DNA of 7,148 nucleotides from Cellvibrionales bacterium UBA2511 (GTDB taxonomy: Bacteria > Pseudomonadota > Gammaproteobacteria > Pseudomonadales > Porticoccaceae), in NCBI GenBank assembly GCA_002341315.1, contig DDNV01000026.1, positions 29,617 to 36,764 on the forward strand, read 5' to 3'. The notes beneath the pieces were generated by a model. The model searched no databases and was not told the DNA's origin. It saw only the letters and a list, made by a program, of their open reading frames with translations. The translations under genes were made by a program, and so were the position numbers. Position 1 is the stretch's first letter. Each line of letters opens with the position of its first letter. Of this stretch, positions 1 to 5,405 are shown one piece after another.

Positions 1-2
1 CT

Positions 3-1142
3 ACGGTGACGCCTCCCGAGCTCAGTGATGATCGATGGGCCGCCATGGAGCGCGTGGTATCCAGTTTGCGGGAACGCTCCTCCGGCTCGGTCAGCTTTAC
101 GGCACTACTGCTGCAGCAGCTGGCTCAGGGTGGGATGGATCAGGATGCAGCGTTTTTGTTTGGTACCCGTGAGGCAACCGATCTGACCGTGGCCATGGAT
201 GTGCTCTCTTTTGCCGGGATCCCCTCCCAGCGAGTGCGAGGGGTGTATCTGGAAGACGGTCGCCGCCGCCAGCAAATGTCGACGCTGTTGGAGGTATTCG
301 ATGACGGTAGTTGGTATCTGTTCGATCCCGCTACAGCGAAGCCCGGTTTGCCCGAAAACTTTTTTGTCTGGCAGCGGGGTGAGCGGTTCGTACTCGATGT
401 GATCGGCGGCACCAGCTCGCAGCTGGAATTTGCCATTGTTAAAAATACCCTGCCCGTCAAAACCGTGCTGTCCATGGAGCAGCAGGCAGGGGACAAGCTG
501 ATGCTTGATTTCTCGATTTATGCCTTGCCGGTGGAGCAGCAGGGCATGTTCAAGGGTTTGCTGCTGTTGCCCGTCGGTGCACTGGTGGTGGTATTGCTCA
601 GGGTAATGGTGGGGATTCGCACATCGGGTACCTTCATGCCGATTCTTATTGCGCTGGCATTTATTCAAACTTCACTGATTACCGGATTGGTGATTTTTCT
701 CACCGTTGTCAGTGCCGGGTTGTGGATTCGATCCTACCTCTCCCATCTCAATCTCTTGTTGGTGGCGAGGATCACCGCCGTGGTCATACTGGTAATCCTG
801 ATCATGGCAACTTTGAGCATCGTTACCTACAAACTGGGCTTCGAACAGGCGCTTACGGTGACGTTCCTGCCGACGATCATTCTCTCCTGGACTATTGAGC
901 GGATGTCGATTCTCTGGGAAGAGGAGGGTGCACACGAAGTGTTGATTCAGGGTGGTGGCAGTCTGCTGGCGGCGATTCTCGCCTACCTGTTGATGACCAT
1001 GGAGTTGGTGGCACACCTGACATTTAATTTCCCCGAGTTGATGATCAGCCTGCTGGGTGTGGTGTTGTTATTGGGTAAATACACGGGTTACCGACTGTCA
1101 GAGTTGTATCGTTTCCGCTATCTGAGAAAGGACTGGCAGTGA
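3..1142 (+). CDS. Inactive-transglutaminase / 7TM membrane protein, 5'-truncated
   Basis: This is the C-terminal 379 or so residues of a membrane protein of the family with an inactive transglutaminase domain joined to about seven membrane helices. The frame is open to the left edge, so the GTG at 6 is probably not the real start and the N-terminal part, usually including one membrane helix, is missing. Numbering from that GTG, residues about 50-115 resemble the transglutaminase core (GIPSQRVRGVYLEDG, then GSWYLFDPAT). The catalytic Cys position reads Thr/Asp (REATDLTV) and the His position reads Ser/Thr (QMSTLLEVF); only the Asp of FDPAT remains. Residues about 180-370 are a run of hydrophobic helices starting with LLLLPVGALVVVLLRVMVG and including the family-typical GTFMPILIALAF. 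The stop codon overlaps the start of the ATP-grasp ligase gene, which is the usual partner. A role in a periplasmic or membrane-linked peptide modification system has been predicted for this family; the substrate is unknown. Confidence 0.9.
   Translation, partial: TVTPPELSDDRWAAMERVVSSLRERSSGSVSFTALLLQQLAQGGMDQDAAFLFGTREATDLTVAMDVLSFAGIPSQRVRGVYLEDGRRRQQMSTLLEVFDDGSWYLFDPATAKPGLPENFFVWQRGERFVLDVIGGTSSQLEFAIVKNTLPVKTVLSMEQQAGDKLMLDFSIYALPVEQQGMFKGLLLLPVGALVVVLLRVMVGIRTSGTFMPILIALAFIQTSLITGLVIFLTVVSAGLWIRSYLSHLNLLLVARITAVVILVILIMATLSIVTYKLGFEQALTVTFLPTIILSWTIERMSILWEEEGAHEVLIQGGGSLLAAILAYLLMTMELVAHLTFNFPELMISLLGVVLLLGKYTGYRLSELYRFRYLRKDWQ
1127..1132 (+). promoter_or_regulatory. Ribosome binding site for the ligase GTG start
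   Basis: AAAGGA lies six bases before the GTG at 1139, inside the last codons of the upstream gene. It supports the GTG start and the 4-base overlap (GTGA) with the upstream stop, an arrangement typical of translational coupling. Confidence 0.65.
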
Positions 1143-2098
1143 AATTCATTTCTCCGGGTGAGTTGCGTCGGTTGGGTGTGCTGGGCATGAACAGCCGTAA
1201 CGTGAATTACATTGGTGCCACCAATGAACGCCACCGGTTTCCGTTGGTGGATGACAAGCTGAAAACCAAACGCCTGGCGCAGGACCATGGTATGCGCGTC
1301 CCGAAATTGTTCGGGGTGCTCAGCATTCAGCACGAAATACAGAGCTTGGAGAAGATCCTTGAAGGGTTGGAACGTTTCGTAATCAAACCTGCTCATGGTA
1401 GTGGTGGCAAGGGGATATTGGTGATTTGTGAACGCCGAGCTCAGGAGTTCGTCAAGTCCTCCGGTACGGTGATTAACCTGCGCGATGTGAAGCGCCATAC
1501 CTCCAATATTCTCAGCGGTCTCTACAGTCTTGGTGGGCGAACGGATGTGGCAATGATCGAAGATATGATTATCTTTGATCCCTTGCTCAGTGACTTCAGC
1601 TACGAGGGGGTCCCGGATATCCGGGTGATCGTGTATCGGGGGTTTCCAGTGATGGCCATGATGCGCTGTGCAACCCATGCCTCGGATGGTAAGGCCAACC
1701 TCCACCAGGGTGCCGTGGGGGTTGGGCTGGACATCGAAACCGGTTTTAGTGTCTGTGCGGTTCAGAACAACGCCAGAGTAGACAGGCACCCCGACACAGG
1801 CATTGGCTTTAAAGACCTTCAATTGCCCCACTGGCAGGAGATTCTCGATTTGGCCTGTGGTTGTTACGAAATGACTGGCCTGGGTTATTTCGGTGCGGAT
1901 ATTGTGCTCGACAAATACCGGGGGCCGATGATTCTCGAGCTCAACGCCAGACCGGGTCTGGCCATACAGATTGCCAATCAGGCCGGGTTGGCAAAACGCT
2001 TGCAAGCCATAGATCGGCTTGAAACTGTCAATCGGTCCATTGCTGAGCGGACAGAACTGGCGAGAACAATGTTCGCTCAGAAACCGGAACATATATAA
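1139..2098 (+). CDS. RimK-like ATP-grasp alpha-L-glutamate ligase-related protein
   Basis: This 319-residue protein belongs to the ATP-grasp ligases related to RimK, which join an amino acid to a carboxylate through an acyl-phosphate using ATP. Visible motifs are the nucleotide-binding loop VIKPAHGSGGKGI (residues 81-93), PDIRVIV with R162, and the metal-binding ILELNARPG with E267 and N269 (residues 265-273). All key positions look intact, so it should be active. There is no signal peptide, so it should act in the cytoplasm. The length fits the subfamily that pairs with inactive-transglutaminase/7TM proteins, and the 4-base overlap with that gene implies co-translation. The peptide or protein it modifies is unknown. 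A third member often seen nearby, a retropepsin-like zinc/aspartic protease, is not in the window but could lie to the left. It is not RimK itself: the N-terminus (SPGELRRLGVLGMNSRN) differs and no S6 link is visible. Confidence 0.9.
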   Translation: MKFISPGELRRLGVLGMNSRNVNYIGATNERHRFPLVDDKLKTKRLAQDHGMRVPKLFGVLSIQHEIQSLEKILEGLERFVIKPAHGSGGKGILVICERRAQEFVKSSGTVINLRDVKRHTSNILSGLYSLGGRTDVAMIEDMIIFDPLLSDFSYEGVPDIRVIVYRGFPVMAMMRCATHASDGKANLHQGAVGVGLDIETGFSVCAVQNNARVDRHPDTGIGFKDLQLPHWQEILDLACGCYEMTGLGYFGADIVLDKYRGPMILELNARPGLAIQIANQAGLAKRLQAIDRLETVNRSIAERTELARTMFAQKPEHI

Positions 2099-2133
2099 CT
2101 TTTTCAGGCTCTGAACTTTAACCCCAAACAACA

Positions 2134-2161
2134 TTCACCCCGTGGGTTTATGCGTTATAAT
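2134..2161 (+). promoter_or_regulatory. Sigma70-like promoter for cytochrome c5
   Basis: TTCACC (2134-2139; 4 of 6 to TTGACA) and a perfect TATAAT (2156-2161) are separated by 16 bases. Transcription would begin near 2168, about 38 bases before the ATG at 2206. The gap from the preceding stop is only about 100 bases with no clear terminator, so some read-through from the ligase gene is possible. Confidence 0.6.
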
Positions 2162-2195
2162 GGCGCGCAGAATCTGGTCGTTAATACGCAAAAAT

Positions 2196-2200
2196 GGAGA
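2196..2200 (+). promoter_or_regulatory. Ribosome binding site choosing the ATG at 2206
   Basis: GGAGA ends five bases before the ATG at 2206 and overlaps a more upstream in-frame ATG at 2194. It therefore favours the 2206 start, which also puts the basic residues of the signal peptide (MNQLKK) right at the N-terminus. Confidence 0.7.
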
Positions 2201-2205
2201 CGAAA

Positions 2206-2646
2206 ATGAACCAATTGAAAAAGCTGAGTGTGTTTGGCGCTGCTTTGCTGCTGGTCGCCGGTATGGCCGGTTGCGGTTCTGAGGAGCAGGAAGTGCAGCT
2301 GACTGCGCAGCAAGAGAAGGACATGTCCGAGCGTCTCGCACCTGCCGGTGAAGTGGTTTTGGCGGGTAACGTACCTGAACCGACCAAAGTTGCTTCAGCT
2401 GGGCCTCGCTCTGGCGAAGACATTTACAACAGCAAGTGCGTTGCCTGTCACTCCAGTGGCGCAGGTGGTGCACCAAAAACCGGTGTGGCCGGTGACTGGT
2501 CGCCCCGTATTGATCAGGGCATGGATGTACTCTATGCCAATGCCATCAACGGGATTCGCGGTATGCCGGCGAAAGGCCTGTGTATGGATTGCTCCGATGA
2601 CGAGGTTAAAGCAGCGGTGGACTATATCCTGGAGAAGAGTAAATAA
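2206..2646 (+). CDS. Cytochrome c5 family lipoprotein
   Basis: This is a 146-residue mono-haem c-type cytochrome of the c5 family, an electron carrier of the cell envelope. Residues 1-22 form a signal peptide (MNQLKK, then FGAALLLVAGMAG) ending in a lipobox-like MAGC, with C23 as the lipidated residue. Gly at +2 rather than Asp suggests transfer to the outer membrane rather than inner-membrane retention. Haem attachment is CVACH (C78, C81, H82), the sixth ligand is probably M120 in RGMPAKG, and the family-specific disulfide pair is CMDC (C126, C129) followed by SDDEVKAAVDYI. An acidic, Gln-rich linker of about 45 residues separates the lipid anchor from the haem domain. The gene has its own promoter and a strong terminator, so it is probably monocistronic. 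A c-type cytochrome gene next to mobA also occurs, as I recall, in Pseudomonas (snr1), but electron donor and acceptor cannot be read from sequence. Confidence 0.93.
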   Translation: MNQLKKLSVFGAALLLVAGMAGCGSEEQEVQLTAQQEKDMSERLAPAGEVVLAGNVPEPTKVASAGPRSGEDIYNSKCVACHSSGAGGAPKTGVAGDWSPRIDQGMDVLYANAINGIRGMPAKGLCMDCSDDEVKAAVDYILEKSK

Positions 2647-2662
2647 TCGGCTCTTTAATGAT

Positions 2663-2691
2663 AAAAACCGCGCTATTGGCGCGGTTTTTTT
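2663..2691 (+). terminator. Rho-independent terminator after cytochrome c5
   Basis: CCGCGC (2668-2673) pairs with GCGCGG (2679-2684) around a TATTG loop. Five A-T pairs (2663-2667 with 2685-2689) extend the stem to 11 bp. A run of seven T (2685-2691) follows the GC core. Because of the A run on the left arm it may also stop transcription from the other strand. Confidence 0.93.
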
Positions 2692-2773
2692 ATGGCTGCG
2701 GGCTTGGTGATCGAATGCTAGTATCTAAAAGAACCTTTTTTGGTTTATTTTGATAACCTGAATATTGAGCGCT

Positions 2774-3328
2774 ATGTCTAATTGTAGGGGTTTGATTCTG
2801 GCCGGGGGGTTGTCAACGCGAATGGGTTCAGACAAGGCCGCCTTGCGACGCAACCACCAGACGATGAAAGATTTTAGCCAGGCCTTACTCTCTGCGCTTG
2901 GTCTTGATGTGGTCGTGGCGGGTGGTGCTTCAGGCATTCCCGACCTGATTCCCGGGGCCGGCCCACTGGCAGCTATCTATTCTGTCCTGCACACCATAAA
3001 ACCCTCTGCGCTGCTGGTCCTTCCGGTGGATATGCCCCTGTTGACCACAACAGTGTTGGGGGTATTGTTGGAGGAGGGCGAGAAAGTCGGAGTGCCGGTC
3101 TGTTATGAGGATTGTTACCTGCCACTATATCTGCCAGTTACACAATCCCTGCGAGATTATCTCGATATGGCTTTTACGGAAGGCAGCGATCAGCCGCGTT
3201 CGTTGAAGCGGATGCTTGTCGCACTGAACGGTCGACAATTGCCCATCGCGGATGCCGATGCACTGCTTAATGCCAATACGCCTGAGGAGTGGCAGCGTGT
3301 GGTGCAGATGCTGGATGGTATCGATTGA
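2774..3328 (+). CDS. mobA: Molybdenum cofactor guanylyltransferase MobA
   Basis: MobA transfers GMP from GTP to molybdenum cofactor, giving the MGD form used by DMSO reductase-family enzymes, in the cytoplasm. The 184-residue product has the nucleotide-binding signature LILAGGLSTRMGSDKAAL (residues 7-24, with R16, D20 and K21), GPLAAI (63-68), the metal-binding LPVDMPLL (D86) and the C-terminal NANTPEEW (166-173). Length is close to the roughly 190 residues of E. coli MobA. The ATG at 2774 is chosen because an in-frame TTG at 2765 adds only three residues; the Shine-Dalgarno is weak (GAG at 2767-2769). Two places differ from the E. coli protein: the segment between the signature and GPLAAI is shorter, and the usual His-Pro region reads CYLPLYLP. 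It lies downstream of the cytochrome terminator, so it needs its own promoter. The only candidate I see is a weak extended -10 (TGCTAGTAT, 2716-2724) with no good -35. moaA follows in the same direction after 192 bases. Confidence 0.92.
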   Translation: MSNCRGLILAGGLSTRMGSDKAALRRNHQTMKDFSQALLSALGLDVVVAGGASGIPDLIPGAGPLAAIYSVLHTIKPSALLVLPVDMPLLTTTVLGVLLEEGEKVGVPVCYEDCYLPLYLPVTQSLRDYLDMAFTEGSDQPRSLKRMLVALNGRQLPIADADALLNANTPEEWQRVVQMLDGID

Positions 3329-3360
3329 TGGCTCAGAAGGTAGGTCGATGTGACTGGGCA

Positions 3361-3438
3361 GGCTGGTCGTTAGCTGAGTGTTTTCCGAAGATTCGTGCGT
3401 TGTGGTGACCGAAAAATAACCGATGAGCTAAACCAGTC
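3361..3438 (+). other. Possible structured leader of moaA
   Basis: The 192 bases between mobA and moaA hold no gene. Within them CTGGT (3363-3367), a CG bulge and TTAGCT (3370-3375) can pair with AGCTAA (3426-3431) and ACCAG (3432-3436), an 11-bp helix with one 2-base bulge, extendable by G3361-C3438 and a G-U pair. It encloses about 50 bases. A smaller CTTGA/TCAAG pair (3478-3482 with 3491-3495) lies nearer the start codon. Molybdenum-cofactor operons often carry a conserved leader RNA (the Moco motif) ahead of moaA, but I cannot match this sequence to that motif by eye. No convincing promoter is visible; TTGACC (3465-3470) lacks a good -10. Confidence 0.35.
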
Positions 3439-3520
3439 GGATGCCTGGTAAATGTATTCCGGACTTGACCTGATGCCTTGATGGGGTACGCTCAAGACTA
3501 CACCCTTTTTGGCTGTGCTT

Positions 3521-4534
3521 ATGTCGCCTATGCCTGACAGCAAATCAACTGTACTGACTGACCGCTTTGGCCGGGTCATCAACTACCTTCGCCTGTCGGT
3601 GACAGATCGCTGTGATTTCCGCTGTGTCTACTGCATGGCGGAGGACATGGTGTTCGTGCCGCGTCAGCAGTTGCTGACCCTGGAGGAGCTGGCATTTGTC
3701 GGTCAGGCATTTGTCGAACTGGGTGTGAGTCGTATCCGTCTCACTGGCGGTGAACCGCTGGTGCGGCGCAATCTGATGTCGCTGGTACAGAGCCTGGGTA
3801 AATTGGCGGGGCTGGACGAATTGCTGCTGACCACTAACGGTGCAAGGTTGGAGTCGGTGGTGGGAGAATTGGTTGATGCCGGTGTCAAACGCATCAATAT
3901 CAGCCTCGATTCCCTGCAACCGCAGCGCTTTGCGGCGATTACCCGCACAGGCGAATTGCACCGGGTTCTGAGTGGTATTGCGGCTGCCCAGCGGGCCGGT
4001 ATTGAGAGGGTCAAGATCAATGCGGTAATCATGCGCGGTCAGAACGACGATGAAATTATAGCGCTGCTGGACTTTGCGTTGGAGCACGGCCTGGATATCA
4101 GCTTTATCGAGGAAATGCCGCTCGGGGTGACAAGTCGGTCTGATCGTCAGAGGGAGCTCGTCAGCAGTCAGGAAATTCGGGAGAGAATCAGCAGCTTGTA
4201 TCCCTTAATGGCCAGTGCGGAGACATCCCCCGGGCCGTCACGATATTACCGAATACCCGGCAGCAACAGCCGGATCGGCTTTATTTCTCCTAACACCCAT
4301 AATTTCTGTGAGAGTTGCAACCGTGTGCGGGTGACTTGTGAGGGGCAGTTGTTGTTGTGCCTCGGCAACGAGCATTCAGTGGATCTGCGGTCCGTGATTC
4401 GTTCTCACCCCGGCGATATGGCTGTCCTCAAAACCACCATTGTCGAAGCCATGGCCATCAAGCCAAAGCGACACCATTTTTATGATCCAGACCAGCCACA
4501 GGTGGTGCGTTTTATGAATGCCACTGGTGGTTGA
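3521..4534 (+). CDS. moaA: GTP 3',8-cyclase MoaA (radical SAM)
   Basis: MoaA uses S-adenosylmethionine and two [4Fe-4S] clusters to convert GTP to 3',8-cyclo-GTP, the first step of molybdopterin synthesis, in the cytoplasm. From the ATG at 3521 the product has 337 residues, the usual family length. The N-terminal cluster motif CDFRCVYC gives C31, C35 and C38. TGGEPLVRR, LLLTTNGARL and NISLDSLQPQRF follow in the normal order. The second cluster motif is C263, C266 and C280 (Cx2Cx13C). The C-terminus ends in the Gly-Gly needed for catalysis, so nothing essential is missing. The start is uncertain: ATG at 3521 and at 3530, and GTG at 3515, are all in frame and none has a good Shine-Dalgarno; the family N-terminus fits 3521 or 3530. 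moaB, moaC, moaD and moaE are not next to it, so the pathway genes are dispersed. Confidence 0.96.
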   Translation: MSPMPDSKSTVLTDRFGRVINYLRLSVTDRCDFRCVYCMAEDMVFVPRQQLLTLEELAFVGQAFVELGVSRIRLTGGEPLVRRNLMSLVQSLGKLAGLDELLLTTNGARLESVVGELVDAGVKRINISLDSLQPQRFAAITRTGELHRVLSGIAAAQRAGIERVKINAVIMRGQNDDEIIALLDFALEHGLDISFIEEMPLGVTSRSDRQRELVSSQEIRERISSLYPLMASAETSPGPSRYYRIPGSNSRIGFISPNTHNFCESCNRVRVTCEGQLLLCLGNEHSVDLRSVIRSHPGDMAVLKTTIVEAMAIKPKRHHFYDPDQPQVVRFMNATGG

Positions 4535-4566
4535 ACATTTTGGCGTGCCACAATAAGCACCGATAG

Positions 4567-4594
4567 TTGACAATAGAACCGTTTGGTCCATAAT
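4567..4594 (+). promoter_or_regulatory. tetR promoter, predicted leaderless
   Basis: A perfect TTGACA (4567-4572) and CATAAT (4589-4594; 5 of 6) are separated by 16 bases. The expected transcription start, seven bases after the -10, is the A of the ATG at 4601. There is no Shine-Dalgarno before this ATG, so the mRNA is probably leaderless or nearly so. The spacer is occupied by operator 1. Confidence 0.7.
4576..4591 (+). promoter_or_regulatory. Operator 1 (tetR autoregulation site)
   Basis: GAACCGTTTGGTCCAT is a partly palindromic site (GAACC, four bases, GGTCC; one mismatch) lying between the -35 and -10 of the tetR promoter, the usual place for a TetR-family repressor to block RNA polymerase. 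It is identical at 13 of 16 positions to operator 3 and at 10 of 16 to operator 2. Assignment to the adjacent regulator is inferred from position and recurrence. Confidence 0.65.
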
Positions 4595-4600
4595 TTATCT

Positions 4601-5188
4601 ATGAATCTGGGCAGACCAAGAGAATTTGATATTGATCGCACACTGGAATCCGCGACCCGGCAATTCTGGGCGGTGGGTTATGAGGCGACCTCACTCCAGG
4701 ACTTACTGCGGGTGATGCGCTTGTCCAAAAGCAGCCTCTATCAGACCTTTGGCAACAAGCAGCAACTTTTCATTCGCTGTCTGGATCATTACCAGCAAAG
4801 TATGGTCACTCAATTGGAAGAAAAACTGGCTGCAAACAATTCTGCCAGGGAGTTTCTCCGGGAGTTTCTTGAGGGCATTGTTGCGGAAGCTCAACAGAAA
4901 ACCGGTCGCAGGGGCTGTCTGCTGGCTAATACCGCCAATGAGCTATCCCAGAGGATTCCCGAGGTGCAGCTGGCCGTAGCAGCAGGTATCGGAGCAGTAT
5001 TGAACGTTTTTCACCGTGCGATGGAACTCGCTGTGGAACAGGGAGACATTTCTTCGTCTACGCCCCTTGAGAGCCTCGCAAGTTTCTATTTTTCCGGGGT
5101 AAGTGGTCTGCGGACCATGGTCAAGGCCGGTGTCGATAAGCGTGAACTGGAGCCCGTGGTGGCGTTGATCATGAACACCATTAAATAA
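4601..5188 (+). CDS. TetR-family transcriptional regulator, NemR/AcrR-like
   Basis: This is a 195-residue DNA-binding repressor. The N-terminus GRPREFDIDRTLESATRQFW leads into the TetR helix-turn-helix (GYEATSLQDLLRVM, then LSKSSLYQTFGNKQQLF, residues 26-57). The C-terminal ligand/dimer domain has the RRGCLLANTANEL motif (residues 103-115) common to a large subgroup of TetR regulators. An ungapped comparison from C106 onward with E. coli NemR, as I remember it, aligns C106 with NemR Cys106 and K175 with Lys175, the pair that senses reactive chlorine and electrophiles there. C60 is the only other cysteine. The ATG at 4601 is chosen over an in-frame TTG at 4583 because that TTG lies inside the operator and promoter spacer. 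A site within its promoter and two more before the next gene suggest autoregulation and control of the AhpD-like gene. The true inducer is unknown. Confidence 0.92.
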   Translation: MNLGRPREFDIDRTLESATRQFWAVGYEATSLQDLLRVMRLSKSSLYQTFGNKQQLFIRCLDHYQQSMVTQLEEKLAANNSAREFLREFLEGIVAEAQQKTGRRGCLLANTANELSQRIPEVQLAVAAGIGAVLNVFHRAMELAVEQGDISSSTPLESLASFYFSGVSGLRTMVKAGVDKRELEPVVALIMNTIK

Positions 5189-5204
5189 TTTTTTGCCAAT
5201 TAAA

Positions 5205-5220
5205 GGACCGATAAGTCCTA
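5205..5220 (+). promoter_or_regulatory. Operator 2, distal site before the AhpD-like gene
   Basis: GGACCGATAAGTCCTA contains the most symmetric copy of the element: AGGAC (5204-5208), six bases, GTCCT (5215-5219) is a perfect 5-bp inverted repeat. It starts 17 bases after the tetR stop and 201 bases before the downstream ATG. TTTTGCC (5191-5197) precedes it by exactly seven bases, as at operator 3. TTGCCA (5193-5198) could be a -35, but the following AT-rich -10 candidates are 19-20 bases away, so a promoter here is uncertain. Confidence 0.6.
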
Positions 5221-5246
5221 AATATTTTTCATTAAAGACGGCCATG

Positions 5247-5263
5247 TTTTAAGCCCGTTAAAA
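5247..5263. repeat. AT-rich inverted repeat
   Basis: TTTTAA (5247-5252) and TTAAAA (5258-5263) form a perfect 6-bp inverted repeat around GCCCG. It lies between operators 2 and 3. The stem is A/T only and no T run follows, so it is a poor terminator; it may be chance in AT-rich DNA. Confidence 0.3.
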
Positions 5264-5340
5264 AGTTTATGGAGCTAGCCCGAGTTGTTGTAAATGACAT
5301 TCAGCGAGGGGTCTATCAATAACTGTATTTTTGAGTAACT

Positions 5341-5366
5341 GGCAAATGGATGTAAAAACTTTTGCC
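5341..5366. repeat. GGCAAA/TTTGCC inverted repeat upstream of operator 3
   Basis: GGCAAA (5341-5346) and TTTGCC (5361-5366) are perfect 6-bp inverted arms 14 bases apart, ending seven bases before operator 3. The right arm is also part of the TTTTGCC box shared with operator 2; the left arm has no counterpart there. It could be a site for a second regulator or a hairpin in a long leader. Confidence 0.35.
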
Positions 5367-5373
5367 CTATTTT

Positions 5374-5389
5374 GAACCGTAAAGTCCAT
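5374..5389 (+). promoter_or_regulatory. Operator 3, proximal site before the AhpD-like gene
   Basis: GAACCGTAAAGTCCAT matches operator 1 at 13 of 16 positions and operator 2 at 11 of 16. It lies 17 bases before the ATG and just ahead of the ribosome binding site. TTTTGCC (5360-5366) precedes it by seven bases, giving the same layout as operator 2 exactly 169 bases further on. TATAAG (5389-5394) resembles a -10 but overlaps the ribosome binding site and lacks a well-spaced -35, so the start of transcription may be further upstream, with the repressor acting as a roadblock. Confidence 0.65.
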
Positions 5390-5391
5390 AT

Positions 5392-5397
5392 AAGGAG
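5392..5397 (+). promoter_or_regulatory. Strong ribosome binding site of the AhpD-like gene
   Basis: AAGGAG with eight bases to the ATG at 5406 is the best Shine-Dalgarno in the window. It favours 5406 over the in-frame ATG at 5424 and suggests high expression when derepressed. Confidence 0.8.
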
Positions 5398-5405
5398 TTA
5401 ATACC

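Noticed and set aside
105..668. Minus-strand open frame of 187 codons opposite the transglutaminase domain
   Set aside because: Low-complexity, Gln/His-rich translation opposite a conserved domain; a shadow of the plus-strand gene.
1118..2134. Long minus-strand open frame of 338 codons opposite the ligase gene
   Set aside because: It is fully antisense to a well-supported ATP-grasp gene, its translation shows no recognisable domain and is rich in His and Gln as expected of a shadow frame, and no ribosome binding site supports it.
2725..2775. GAACC-TTTTTT-GGTT upstream of mobA as a fourth operator
   Set aside because: The arms resemble the operator but the right half reads GGTTT instead of GTCC and the spacing is wrong; it lacks most invariant positions.
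3329..3520. Firm call of a Moco riboswitch-like RNA
   Set aside because: I could not match the known core of that motif by eye; only one bulged helix is visible, so it is listed as a possible structure only.
5189..5263. Intrinsic terminator after tetR
   Set aside because: The only hairpin (TTTTAA/TTAAAA) is all A-T with no following T run, and operator 2 symmetry is too short to terminate; read-through into the next gene remains possible.
5269..5322. Small open frame of 17 codons between tetR and the AhpD-like gene
   Set aside because: No Shine-Dalgarno, very short, and it lies between two operator modules; nothing supports translation.
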